A DNA stretch of 37,797 nucleotides from Polaromonas sp. (GTDB lineage Bacteria; Pseudomonadota; Gammaproteobacteria; Burkholderiales; Burkholderiaceae_C). A program made the position numbers and the translations under genes. Shown here one piece after another: positions 24,275 to 32,775 of the stretch (positions within the stretch are counted from its first letter, which is position 1; each line of letters starts with the position of its first letter). Location of the stretch: NCBI GenBank assembly GCA_013298815.1, contig JAAFJF010000031.1, forward strand, positions 1-37,797, read 5' to 3'. The notes beneath the pieces were generated by a model that was given only the letters and a program-made list of their open reading frames with translations, was not told the DNA's origin and made no database searches.

Positions 24275-25614
24275 TGAATAGCCTTTTATCACTCTTTCTT
24301 TCCGCGACCTTGTTGCTGGGAGTCAGCCCAGCTCGGGCTCAATCTTCCGTCATACCTGGTTTTAATGTCACCACAAGCATTTGCGATCCTAACTTTTGTC
24401 CTGCAAATAAAGTTGACTATGCAAAGAAAAATAATTGCAAATTTCTAGAAGATATATGTCCAGGGTTAAAGCAAGACAATAAAGGCGCTAAAGCCGAGGA
24501 CAAAGGATTTTGGGGTGAGGCGTGGGATACCATTGCTGCAGGTGCGACATACGGTTATGAGTTCATGAAGGGACTTGCAACCGGTTTAATAGGACAAGTT
24601 ACCGATTTGTGGGACTTGGTTAGCAGCCCCATTGAAACTGCGAAAGGGTTGATTGAATTAGGCAAAGCTTTTTATGATGATCCCAAAGGGACAATCAAAA
24701 AACTTGCCGAAGTGTTAGGCCAGGAGGCCGTCGACTCCATTACTCAAGCAACCCAATGCGGGCCGTATTACTTAGGCAATACGATAGGTAAATACGTTAG
24801 TCCAGCAGTAGCGTTAAAAATTGCGGGCAAACTTGGTAAATTTGGCAAACTAGACGATGCCATTAAAGCCGTTAAAAAAGACTTCGGTTGTGCAAGTTTT
24901 GCCGCAGACACAACCGTATGGACGTCCACAGGTAGGGCATCAATTCAAAGTATCTCTATAGGTCAACTAGTTGACTCAAGGCACGATCAAAAGTGGAGTC
25001 AAGCACTTCAAAAAGTAAGTAATACCTTTAACCGAAGCGCTCCAAACTATTATCAGCTTCGTACCGAAGAAGAAAGTTTCCGCGTAACCGAAGAGCACCC
25101 CTTGTGGGTGCAAGGTAAAGGCTGGACGCCAGTCAAAGACATTACTGACGAAGATGTACTCGCCACGCAAACCGGCGATACCTTGGTTAAAGAGATCAGC
25201 AAGGTCAATAAACCTTTGCAGGTTTATAACTTTGCGGTTGAGAATACACCGAATTACTTTGTTGGGGCATCTGGGTTGTGGGCACATAATGCCAAATGTG
25301 TAATGAATATAAGCATTTGGGGGCCCAAGGCTAATGATGTAGTTGATTACGCCAAAAAGAATAATGGTGCCGCAAAGCCTGGCACACATAGACCAGATTA
25401 TCCAAATGGTGCAAATTTTGCTAATGATGGTAGGGGTTCAGGACAAGTTCTTCCAAAAACTGAGGCTAATGGTAAAGCAATTACGTATAAAGAATATGAT
25501 GTAAATCCTTACACAACTAATAAAGAGCGAGGACTAGAGCGTGTTGTTATGGGTAGCGATGGGAAATCCTATTACACAAGTGATCACTATGCAACATTTA
25601 CAGAAATAAAGTAA
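24274..25614 (+). CDS. Exported Hint-domain polymorphic toxin with barnase-type RNase tip
   Basis: A 446-aa modular toxin. Residues 1-22 are a Sec signal peptide (ending PARA). Residues 23-200 are a helical pre-toxin region. A Hint autoprocessing domain runs from C206 ('CASFAADTTVWT') through 'EEHPLWVQGKGW' (H275) to 'GLWAHN' (H338-N339). The tip (about 340-446) is a barnase/RNase N1-T1-type ribonuclease: 'PDYPNGANFANDGRGSGQV', 'ITYKEYDVNP', 'GLERVVMGSDGKSYYTSDHY'. The residues equivalent to barnase E73, R83, R87 and H102 are E407, R419, R423 and H438, all present, so it should be active. It is translationally coupled to the TadE-like gene upstream, and an immunity gene starts 2 nt after its stop. 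Confidence 0.85.
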   Translation: MNSLLSLFLSATLLLGVSPARAQSSVIPGFNVTTSICDPNFCPANKVDYAKKNNCKFLEDICPGLKQDNKGAKAEDKGFWGEAWDTIAAGATYGYEFMKGLATGLIGQVTDLWDLVSSPIETAKGLIELGKAFYDDPKGTIKKLAEVLGQEAVDSITQATQCGPYYLGNTIGKYVSPAVALKIAGKLGKFGKLDDAIKAVKKDFGCASFAADTTVWTSTGRASIQSISIGQLVDSRHDQKWSQALQKVSNTFNRSAPNYYQLRTEEESFRVTEEHPLWVQGKGWTPVKDITDEDVLATQTGDTLVKEISKVNKPLQVYNFAVENTPNYFVGASGLWAHNAKCVMNISIWGPKANDVVDYAKKNNGAAKPGTHRPDYPNGANFANDGRGSGQVLPKTEANGKAITYKEYDVNPYTTNKERGLERVVMGSDGKSYYTSDHYATFTEIK

Positions 25615-25616
25615 AT

Positions 25617-26135
25617 ATGAAAAATTGGAATACGTTATCAGAAGAAGAATATAACCATACATGGGATTATATATTTAATGAATTAAATTTCAATCCATCT
25701 CCGTATGAAGCAAAAAAATTTAATAATTTACCCGCCCCCAATTTATGGTTTGACACTGCATCTCTTTTTGATGAAATTTTCACAAAAGATGATTTTGATG
25801 AATTAAATACTATTGCTTTGGAATTGCTTCGGAAAATAGCGAAAAACAAAAATATTTACGCGCTTGACTGGCAACATGAGTGTTTCAGTTTTAATCCTTA
25901 TTTACCATTCGATAGATTTGAAAATAAAAGCTGGGGAATTCCCTTTTTGCCTGATGGTGATTCTACATTTTTTTTAACAAATGATTTGTCTAACGGTGTA
26001 TTTGGTGATGGCATAAATTTACAAATATGTTTTTGGGGCAGTGAGCTTTTAGATGCGTTTAAAAAATTTAATACTCCAAAGATATTATCTAATCAAATGA
26101 CTACATCTAAAAAAATAGCACGACTTTCTTCATGA
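25617..26135 (+). CDS. DUF2716-type immunity protein for the RNase toxin
   Basis: A 172-aa acidic soluble protein without a signal peptide. The sequence fits DUF2716: start 'MKNWNTLSEEEYNHTWDYIF', middle 'IYALDWQHECFSFNPYLPF', and 'PFLPDGDSTFFLTNDLSN' with 'GVFGDGINLQICFWG'. It begins 2 nt after the toxin stop (TAA-at-ATG), the usual place of a cognate immunity gene. It would bind the RNase tip in the cytoplasm. DUF2716 proteins are known as immunity partners in polymorphic toxin systems; barnase-type toxins more typically pair with barstar, so the pairing is noteworthy. The C-terminal 20 residues are Lys/Ser-rich. Confidence 0.75.
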   Translation: MKNWNTLSEEEYNHTWDYIFNELNFNPSPYEAKKFNNLPAPNLWFDTASLFDEIFTKDDFDELNTIALELLRKIAKNKNIYALDWQHECFSFNPYLPFDRFENKSWGIPFLPDGDSTFFLTNDLSNGVFGDGINLQICFWGSELLDAFKKFNTPKILSNQMTTSKKIARLSS

Positions 26136-26338
26136 GCATCATTTACATTCTAGGAAACTTCCTTGGTCGTGCGGTCACAAGCTATTTGCTTGTGTGGCTA
26201 TTTTATTTATTGATTAATAAGTTTAAATGGCGTATTGCTTTTAAACAAAGTGCGCGGTGGTATAGCTGGTTGGCTGTTATTTTGATGACACTGTTGGGTC
26301 TAGGTGCCTCATTTGTACGGCAGGGTGGTTTGATATGA
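26132..26338 (+). CDS. Small two-helix membrane protein
   Basis: A 68-aa protein with helices at about residues 3-27 and 42-60, joined by a basic loop ('INKFKWRIAFKQSARWYS'). ATGA overlaps at both ends (26132-26135 with the immunity gene, 26335-26338 with the next gene) make it clearly part of the operon. No family recognised. Confidence 0.65.
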   Translation: MSIIYILGNFLGRAVTSYLLVWLFYLLINKFKWRIAFKQSARWYSWLAVILMTLLGLGASFVRQGGLI

Positions 26339-26946
26339 CGGTTTTGAATCGGCGAGCTGCTATTGAGCAGACTGTTTTGGCTTGCACTGGTTTAGGAATA
26401 GGTTCTATTTCACTTCAAGCGAATGCACAAAATAATTCACAAAATGAAAGACCACCTCGTGCGCTGCGTGAAATGTCTATTCATAAAGTCAAAGAGTTGG
26501 GTTTGCAAATATGGATAGAAAACCAACCTGCGTGGGATGCGAGCTTAACGACAAATGGTGGGCAAGCTACTTTTAGTGCGGTCAGCCCGAGCAACTACCA
26601 CCCGCCTTCAGCCATGCTGTTTCAAAGTTTTCAGCAGGAAAAAGTGGCAACAGCGCAATTTCAAAACATGGCAAAGCAGGCACTTCGCAGAGCCAGTGCC
26701 AATTGGGGTTTGCTTCCTGCTGAAATGCGTGCTATTCCTTTGATGGTTCAAAAATATGGCGTTCTTGATGGGTACGAAGCTAATTTTGTAGGTAAGTCAG
26801 ACGAAGTCTTGATGGATGTGAAGATCTTTGTCGGTCAAGCCGAAGGACGTTTCCCGGTTATTTTGTGGATATACACGCAACAACGAAAGATGGATAACTT
26901 GGCCGAAGTTATTAGACGTAGTTGGAGTAAATTGACTTACTTATAG
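26335..26946 (+). CDS. Unknown exported protein with a possible Tat signal
   Basis: A 203-aa protein. The N terminus 'MTVLNRRAAIEQTVLACTG' followed by 'LGIGSISLQANAQ' is a signal peptide with a twin-arginine pair; the -1 Asn is atypical, so Sec is also possible. The mature part ('ALREMSIHKVKELGLQIWIE', 'NQPAWDASLTTNGGQA', 'FFVG..EVLMDVKIFVG'-like strands) is a mixed alpha/beta domain ending 'RRSWSKLTYL'. It is distantly reminiscent of small PsbP/DcrB-like envelope proteins, but I do not claim that. ATGA-coupled to the preceding small membrane protein. Confidence 0.6.
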   Translation: MTVLNRRAAIEQTVLACTGLGIGSISLQANAQNNSQNERPPRALREMSIHKVKELGLQIWIENQPAWDASLTTNGGQATFSAVSPSNYHPPSAMLFQSFQQEKVATAQFQNMAKQALRRASANWGLLPAEMRAIPLMVQKYGVLDGYEANFVGKSDEVLMDVKIFVGQAEGRFPVILWIYTQQRKMDNLAEVIRRSWSKLTYL

Positions 26947-26994
26947 TCAATTTTTATATTTAAATATTACATGGAATTTACTTTAGGAAAATAT

Positions 26995-27372
26995 ATGAAA
27001 ACAAAAAAATTATTAACAGTATTATTAATTACTACCACAGTCGTTTTGGCTTCCTGTGGTGGCGGTGGCAACATTGGAGATGGTACGCTTACGTTGGCGG
27101 CTTCTCCTAGCAAAATCGAACTTGAATCTCCTTATTGCAATTACGCAACTGGACCGAAAGTTACTTTGTATGGTGGGGTTCCTCCATATACTATTAAAAA
27201 TCCGTATCCAGCTTATATTACATTGGATAAAGATTATGTTGTCAATGCTGGTGATAACTTTACAGTAACTATTCGCGGTGCCTGTTTGACAACTATCCCA
27301 TTGTTTATTTATGACTCCAATGGAAATACACTTGAATTCATGGTTTCTTTGAAAAACAATGTTGCACAGTAA
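26995..27372 (+). CDS. Small lipoprotein
   Basis: I use ATG 26995, preceded by TAGGAAAA, rather than an in-frame start 8 codons earlier, since it gives a standard lipoprotein signal: MKTKKLLTVLLITTTV then the lipobox 'LASC' (Cys at about residue 20), followed by a Gly-rich linker. The 125-aa precursor has a single small beta-rich domain with two Cys ('SPYCNYATG', 'RGACLTT'), probably disulfide-bonded. It would be lipidated and N-acylated, plausibly by the Lnt encoded at the other end of this locus. The function is unknown; the 3' end overlaps the next gene. Confidence 0.7.
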   Translation: MKTKKLLTVLLITTTVVLASCGGGGNIGDGTLTLAASPSKIELESPYCNYATGPKVTLYGGVPPYTIKNPYPAYITLDKDYVVNAGDNFTVTIRGACLTTIPLFIYDSNGNTLEFMVSLKNNVAQ

Positions 27373-27841
27373 TAAGCGTCATCAATGCCAAAATAAATCT
27401 CTCGGAATTTTGGCATTCTTGTCTCTGGTGTGTATGGCTGCGCATTCAGCACAGACATGTTTCGATACAAATACGCAATACATCATTGGTGGAATAAATA
27501 AAGTAGAAGACAGAGCAGTCTCCGCAGTACCACATAGTGACTCAAAATGTTTTATTTCTGAAGTGGATAGTGTTGCTAAATCAAAAACATTAAGAACACT
27601 AAAAATTGATAAAACCATCAAGCTTGATCGTAATATTAGCCCTGTTGCGATCAAAGTTAATCTTTACGATAAAAAAACGGTTGAGGATCGAAACTTTATT
27701 TTGAATGCCGAGTTGCGTAAAGCAATATCGCTCAAAGAAGATTTGTCTAAAAAGAAGAGCAATGGCCAAGCTGTTGATGAATCACAGCTTAGCAGGCTTG
27801 ATGCTGATATCACTGCGATTAAAAATGAACTCTCAAGATAA
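27359..27841 (+). CDS. Unknown exported protein with a C-terminal coiled coil
   Basis: A 160-aa protein whose start overlaps the lipoprotein gene by 14 nt. Signal peptide at residues 1-31 ('NKSLGILAFLSLVCMAAHSA'). The mature part has two Cys near its start ('QTCFDTN', 'SKCFISE') and ends in a charged coiled-coil stretch of about 45 residues ('LRKAISLKEDLSKKKS'). It immediately precedes the RHS gene and may assist its export or folding; this is inferred from position only. Confidence 0.6.
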   Translation: MLHSNKRHQCQNKSLGILAFLSLVCMAAHSAQTCFDTNTQYIIGGINKVEDRAVSAVPHSDSKCFISEVDSVAKSKTLRTLKIDKTIKLDRNISPVAIKVNLYDKKTVEDRNFILNAELRKAISLKEDLSKKKSNGQAVDESQLSRLDADITAIKNELSR

Positions 27842-27851
27842 TAAAAACTAT

Positions 27852-30800
27852 ATGCGCATCACTTACTCATTGCTTCGAAGTATTCTTTCTATTTGCGTTT
27901 TGTTTGTGGCGCAAAATGCAGCGACTCAAACAAACTTTAGCCCTGCGCCCATTACTAGCAGTCCAATCTCTAGTATTCTGAATCCTCCTCCCGCATCATG
28001 TAAAGCTCCCATCAATCCCATCACAGGTAACCCCACCTGCACAGGGGCGCAAGCCGGCAACCCGTTAAACGTGATGACGGGCAACAAATTCCAGCGCGAA
28101 GTCGACATGGCAGCCTTACCCGGCGTGTTGGGCTTAGAGCTGGTGCGATACTACAACAGCGGCGCGTCACTTGAGAGTAGCGGGAAACCCATAGGCGGAC
28201 GCGGCTGGCGGCTGAGTTATGACGCAGAAATCTACATCCAACCCGGCACCCAAGCCATCACGCTGACCCAAGCCGACGGCACCGTTACCAACTTCAGCCC
28301 AAGCTTCAACAAAACCACCCAACAAACCCAATGGCGCAGCAGCAGCTCTGATGCTGGCGTCATTAGCATTCAGGCAGGCATCATCACCAGCCAAGCCAAT
28401 CCGGCCAATATCAAAGAACCCAAAGAACCCAAAGAGTTTCAGTACAAACTGACCCTACCCAACAAAACTACCCAAACCTTCCAAACCTACGCCAACTACA
28501 ACCAAGGCAACAGCGGCAAACTCATCCAAATCAAAGCCGCCACAGGCGAGACCGTCACCATCCAGCGCAACAATGCCGGTTTCCCAGAACGCATCACCGA
28601 CCCCCAAGGCCGCAGCCTGGTCTTCAACTACCTAGACCCCGAACAAAAGAAAGCCGCCGACCGCTACCGAGGGATCCAAAGCATAGACACCCCCGTGGGA
28701 CGCTATGAATACAGCTACGGCAGTGACAAACAAAATGCCCCTATGACCTTGTTGGCCAACTTAGCCAGCGTCAAACTACCAGCTACAAAAGGCAGCGACA
28801 CAAAAGACAGCTTCACCACACGTCTGTACCACTATGAAGACACCCGATTCCCCACCTTACTCACCGGCATCAGCATCGCGGATGCACAGACTAAACCGAA
28901 GCGCCTAGTCACCTGGGGCTACGACCATTTAGGTCGTGCCAACCTCAGCGTTAAAGGCGAACCCGCCAGACTAGAACTCGGCAGCGATGGCAAGCCTTTA
29001 GAACCCAAACGCCTGGCAGCAGGCACGGGCATAGAACAAGTCACCCTAGAATTCAGCGTTAAAACCGCCCAAACCAGTAAAACCAACAACACGCAAGAAG
29101 GAAGCTCAGGCTACACCATCCTGACCAACAGCCTAGGCCAAACCACCCGCTACGACTACAAAACCATCGCCGGTCAACAGCACATCACCCAAGTGCGCGG
29201 TGCAGGCTGCGTCACCTGCGGCGCCAGCAACATACGCTACAGCTACGATAACTTAGGCCGCAGAACTGGTCAAACCCAGCTAGACAACAACGGCCAAGCA
29301 GTTTCAGGCACACAAACTGACTTTGACGCCCAAGGCCGCGTCAGCCGCATCAGCAGCATTCAATACACAAACGGTAAAGCCAGCCCAGCCAAACTGCAAA
29401 CCCGCTACGAATACACCGGTGACGAAACCGTCGCCACATTGGTCGCCACGCCCAGTGTCATCTCCAGCGTAAATAAAGACAAAGAATACCTAATCCGCTA
29501 CAGCCGCAATCAACAGGGTCAAATCACCCAAGTGACTGAGACAGGCTACAGCCCAACCCAAGAAAAGCTAGACGACACATCAAAACCCGAAGAACTCAAG
29601 CGAACCCTTACCCGTAGTACGACTTACACCTACCAAACCATCAACGGCAAAAGCGTCCTGATGGCTATTGCAGACCCTTTAGGCAACGTCACCAAATACC
29701 AGTGGGATGCAGCCGCCAACACCATCACCCAAGTCAACTACCCGATGGGGTTGACAGCCAGCATGACCTATGACGCCACAACAGGCCGCATGGTGCAAAC
29801 CACCGGCATCGATGGCCAAAGCACCCAAGTCAGCTATACCGCGCAGGGGGACATCGCCAGCTGGAGCAAAGCAGGGCGCACTATCACCACCGAGCAAGAC
29901 ATGCTGGGGCGCACCGTGCTTTGGAAGAGTAACGATGGGCAGAGTATCAGGGCGAGTTATGACGAACTTGACCATAATCGCCAACGCCAAATCCGCTACA
30001 CCCTGCCCGACGGCCAAAGCCTGGTCAGCAGCCTAAGCTCTGAGAGCCAAACCCTCTCTGTGGGCTGGCAAGGTAATGATGAGCAAAGCATCCAACGAAC
30101 CATCGTCAACGCCAAACAAACTGCCTACAGCCCAAGCACAGGCTTACCGGTTGAAATAATCGCCCCCTCTGGCCTCAAAACCACTCTCGGTTACGACCAA
30201 GCCAACAACCTCACCAGCATCCAGCGCGGCCGCCAAACCATCAGTAAAACGACTGAAGGCTTTGACCCGCTTAATCAACTCACCAAGCTTGATGTCTCAG
30301 GTGCCAAATACACCTTGGGCAGCAAAACCCCAGACAACGCCCTGACCCTGCCCACCGCAGCCACCTACACCAGCACCGTTGATGACTTTGGCCGCACCGT
30401 CATCATGCAAAATCCCGAGAAGGGACGCAGCACCGCCACATACGACCTCAACGACAAACTCATCCAACTCAAAGATAGCCTGCGCACCAGCACCGCTAGC
30501 TTTGATGCCCTAGGCCGCCTCGTCCAGCGTCGCCACAGCATCAACAAAGATGCTAGTGGCACAACGATAAGTACCGCAACAGTCACTGTCACCAGTGACC
30601 CCAAAGAAAACAAACCCAAAGACGAAGTCTTCACCTACACCTACGAAGGCGCCAGACTCAAAAGCATCAGCGGCGCGTCCCAAACCACCACCTACAGCTA
30701 CACCAAAGAAGGCCAAGTCGCGCAAGAACAAGTCACGCTGCAAAACACACTACAAAACAACGCAACCACCACCAGCTTTGCCACAAGCTTCACCACCAAT

Positions 30801-32774
30801 CACACCTACGACACCTTTGGCCGCCTAAGCCAAACCCAACTCCCTGAAGGCGCGACCTTAAGCCACCACTACAGCGCCAAAGAAAGTAGCAACCCAGGCC
30901 GCCTAGAGCGCGTTGACTACCAGCCAGCAGCCCAAGCAGGCTGGCATGGCTGGTGGACACAGCTAGCCAGACTCGCTGTTCCCGACTACGGCACACAGGC
31001 TCTAGTCAACAACATCCAAACCGACAGCGCCCATGGCCTCTTGGGGTACCAGAGCAGCAACGGCCAAACCGTGCAAGCCACGTTTGACTCAGCAGGGCGA
31101 CTCAAGAGCTGGCGCGATGGCCCGGTATCCACCACCCTAGGCTTTAACCAAAACGACGAACTGGCCGCTTTAGATAAAAGTGTTCCTCCTTTAGCGAACC
31201 TAGGCTATTCCTCACAGCCTGCATTCATAAGCAGCCAGCAAACCCTGCAATACAACATCATGGGTCAGCTCAGTGATGTCAAAACCTCTCAAACTGGTAA
31301 GAACGAGGCAGGCAATGCAGCAACACAAGCCCTAGAAAGCTACAGCTACGACCAAAACGGCAACCGCCTGCAAAGCAATCAGCAAGCAGGTCAAAACAGC
31401 TACCAATACAAACCTGCTAGCGATCAACTGCAAAGCATTCAGCTTGGTGCAGCCAAATCAAACTACACCTACAACAGCCACGGCGAACCGGTTCAAATCA
31501 GCACGGCAGAGGGCGATAAAACTCAAACCAGAGATTTAAGCTACGGCGCAAGGGGTGAACTCTTAGCCATTGCAGACCAAGGCAAACCCACCGCCAGCTA
31601 CCAATACAACCACGCGCTGCAGCGGGTTAGCAAAACGGTTAGCAACCAAACCACAAATTACCTGTGGCACGGCGGCATGATCGATGCCGAAATCCAAAAC
31701 GGCCAAGTCACCAAACGCTACATCTTCATCAACCTGCGCCCAGTAGCGGTCATCGAATATGAAAACGACACAAATAGTGATCAAAATAGCCATAAAAATC
31801 ATAGCGCCTCAGGCAGTAAATACGCCGGTTATAAGCCGAAAAGCACTGCAATTTATGCCATCCACACCGACCACCTAGGCACCCCCCAAGCCATCACCGA
31901 CAGTCAGCAAGCGGTTGTCTGGCGGGCGGATTATGCGACGTTTGGTAAGGCGACTGTGCAGGCTAGGGTGGTGGAAGGTGCGACTAAAACTGCTTCTGGC
32001 GGGATTATTTCTACGGCAAACGCTGCTACAAATGCTGCAAAACCGTTTGAATTCAATCTAAGGTTTGCCGGCCAGTACGAAGACGTTGAAAGTGGTTACC
32101 ATTACAACTGGCATCGGTACTATGATCCAAATACAGGCAGGTATTTAACGCCAGACCCGATTGGGCTGGCCGGTGGTTTGAATGGGTATGGGTATGCGGG
32201 GCAGGATCCGCTAAGAAGTATTGATCCTTATGGATTATTCAACTACTTACTGGCGCCGAGTGAAACTTATGCGGATAGAGCGGCTGCATACAGACAAATG
32301 CAACAGGATTTGGAACAAGCAGGGGTTGATGTCAAATGGTTTGGCGCTGCTGCAGAACTCAATGATGCGTTCGCTGATACACAATCTCGTTTTGGATTCG
32401 TACCTGGCGGTGATTGGATGAATGATTTGGGCAAACAGCTTTACAACAAAAATCTTTCTACGTATTACGAACTGATGAAGCCATATCCGCCGGGTACGTG
32501 CCGTCCCGGGGGTAAATCATTGGATTACGCTTTGGTTAGTAGAGAGCAAAATGCAGTTCAAGATTATATTAATTCAACTCCTCCTACTGCAACTCAAAGA
32601 TTACTAATAAACGGAGGGTTCACTACTTTGGCTAGAGCAGGTATGCCTGCTTATCTAAGAACCTCCCTATATAACGTTGAAGCAATTACTGGGCATGACT
32701 ATAGTTTTTGGAACGTACAAGATCGAATCGAACTTGGCAATCAATTTATGAACCGCAAAAGAGGAGAGTGGTAA
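27852..32774 (+). CDS. RHS/YD-repeat polymorphic toxin with a Sec signal peptide
   Basis: A 1640-aa large RHS protein. I place the start at ATG 27852, although the frame opens at 27705, because the product then begins with a Sec signal (MRITYSLLRSILSICV..., A24 likely at the cut). A DUF6531-like entry ('NPLNVMTGNKFQREVDMAAL', about residues 65-84) is followed by many YD repeats to about 1400. The core ends in 'GQYEDVESGYHYNWHRYYDP', 'DPIGLAGGLNGYGYAGQ' and 'DPLRSIDPYGL'; the last is where self-cleavage is expected, leaving a 178-aa tip (1463-1640) I do not recognise. The core is GC-rich and the tip AT-rich, as usual for swapped tips. No PAAR, VgrG or Hcp is nearby. Confidence 0.88.
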   Translation: MRITYSLLRSILSICVLFVAQNAATQTNFSPAPITSSPISSILNPPPASCKAPINPITGNPTCTGAQAGNPLNVMTGNKFQREVDMAALPGVLGLELVRYYNSGASLESSGKPIGGRGWRLSYDAEIYIQPGTQAITLTQADGTVTNFSPSFNKTTQQTQWRSSSSDAGVISIQAGIITSQANPANIKEPKEPKEFQYKLTLPNKTTQTFQTYANYNQGNSGKLIQIKAATGETVTIQRNNAGFPERITDPQGRSLVFNYLDPEQKKAADRYRGIQSIDTPVGRYEYSYGSDKQNAPMTLLANLASVKLPATKGSDTKDSFTTRLYHYEDTRFPTLLTGISIADAQTKPKRLVTWGYDHLGRANLSVKGEPARLELGSDGKPLEPKRLAAGTGIEQVTLEFSVKTAQTSKTNNTQEGSSGYTILTNSLGQTTRYDYKTIAGQQHITQVRGAGCVTCGASNIRYSYDNLGRRTGQTQLDNNGQAVSGTQTDFDAQGRVSRISSIQYTNGKASPAKLQTRYEYTGDETVATLVATPSVISSVNKDKEYLIRYSRNQQGQITQVTETGYSPTQEKLDDTSKPEELKRTLTRSTTYTYQTINGKSVLMAIADPLGNVTKYQWDAAANTITQVNYPMGLTASMTYDATTGRMVQTTGIDGQSTQVSYTAQGDIASWSKAGRTITTEQDMLGRTVLWKSNDGQSIRASYDELDHNRQRQIRYTLPDGQSLVSSLSSESQTLSVGWQGNDEQSIQRTIVNAKQTAYSPSTGLPVEIIAPSGLKTTLGYDQANNLTSIQRGRQTISKTTEGFDPLNQLTKLDVSGAKYTLGSKTPDNALTLPTAATYTSTVDDFGRTVIMQNPEKGRSTATYDLNDKLIQLKDSLRTSTASFDALGRLVQRRHSINKDASGTTISTATVTVTSDPKENKPKDEVFTYTYEGARLKSISGASQTTTYSYTKEGQVAQEQVTLQNTLQNNATTTSFATSFTTNHTYDTFGRLSQTQLPEGATLSHHYSAKESSNPGRLERVDYQPAAQAGWHGWWTQLARLAVPDYGTQALVNNIQTDSAHGLLGYQSSNGQTVQATFDSAGRLKSWRDGPVSTTLGFNQNDELAALDKSVPPLANLGYSSQPAFISSQQTLQYNIMGQLSDVKTSQTGKNEAGNAATQALESYSYDQNGNRLQSNQQAGQNSYQYKPASDQLQSIQLGAAKSNYTYNSHGEPVQISTAEGDKTQTRDLSYGARGELLAIADQGKPTASYQYNHALQRVSKTVSNQTTNYLWHGGMIDAEIQNGQVTKRYIFINLRPVAVIEYENDTNSDQNSHKNHSASGSKYAGYKPKSTAIYAIHTDHLGTPQAITDSQQAVVWRADYATFGKATVQARVVEGATKTASGGIISTANAATNAAKPFEFNLRFAGQYEDVESGYHYNWHRYYDPNTGRYLTPDPIGLAGGLNGYGYAGQDPLRSIDPYGLFNYLLAPSETYADRAAAYRQMQQDLEQAGVDVKWFGAAAELNDAFADTQSRFGFVPGGDWMNDLGKQLYNKNLSTYYELMKPYPPGTCRPGGKSLDYALVSREQNAVQDYINSTPPTATQRLLINGGFTTLARAGMPAYLRTSLYNVEAITGHDYSFWNVQDRIELGNQFMNRKRGEW
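31786..31840 (+). repeat. Dispersed hairpin repeat, copy C, inside the RHS reading frame
   Basis: The segment has AATAGC..ATAGC half-sites (31785-31790, 31800-31805) followed by AGGCAGTAAATACGCCGG and TTATAAGCC. It matches the intergenic copies at about 2993 and 12091 but is translated in frame as about 19 residues (near residues 1312-1331) between the conserved 'RPVAVIEYEND' and 'IYAIHTDHLGTP' blocks of the RHS core. It is probably a repeat insertion kept because it preserved the frame. Confidence 0.6.
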
Positions 32775-32775
32775 T

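Noticed and set aside
29679-30996. Several antisense frames of 65-112 codons in the RHS gene
   Set aside because: Open only because the C-rich codon use of the RHS core avoids stops on the other strand; no start context or motif.
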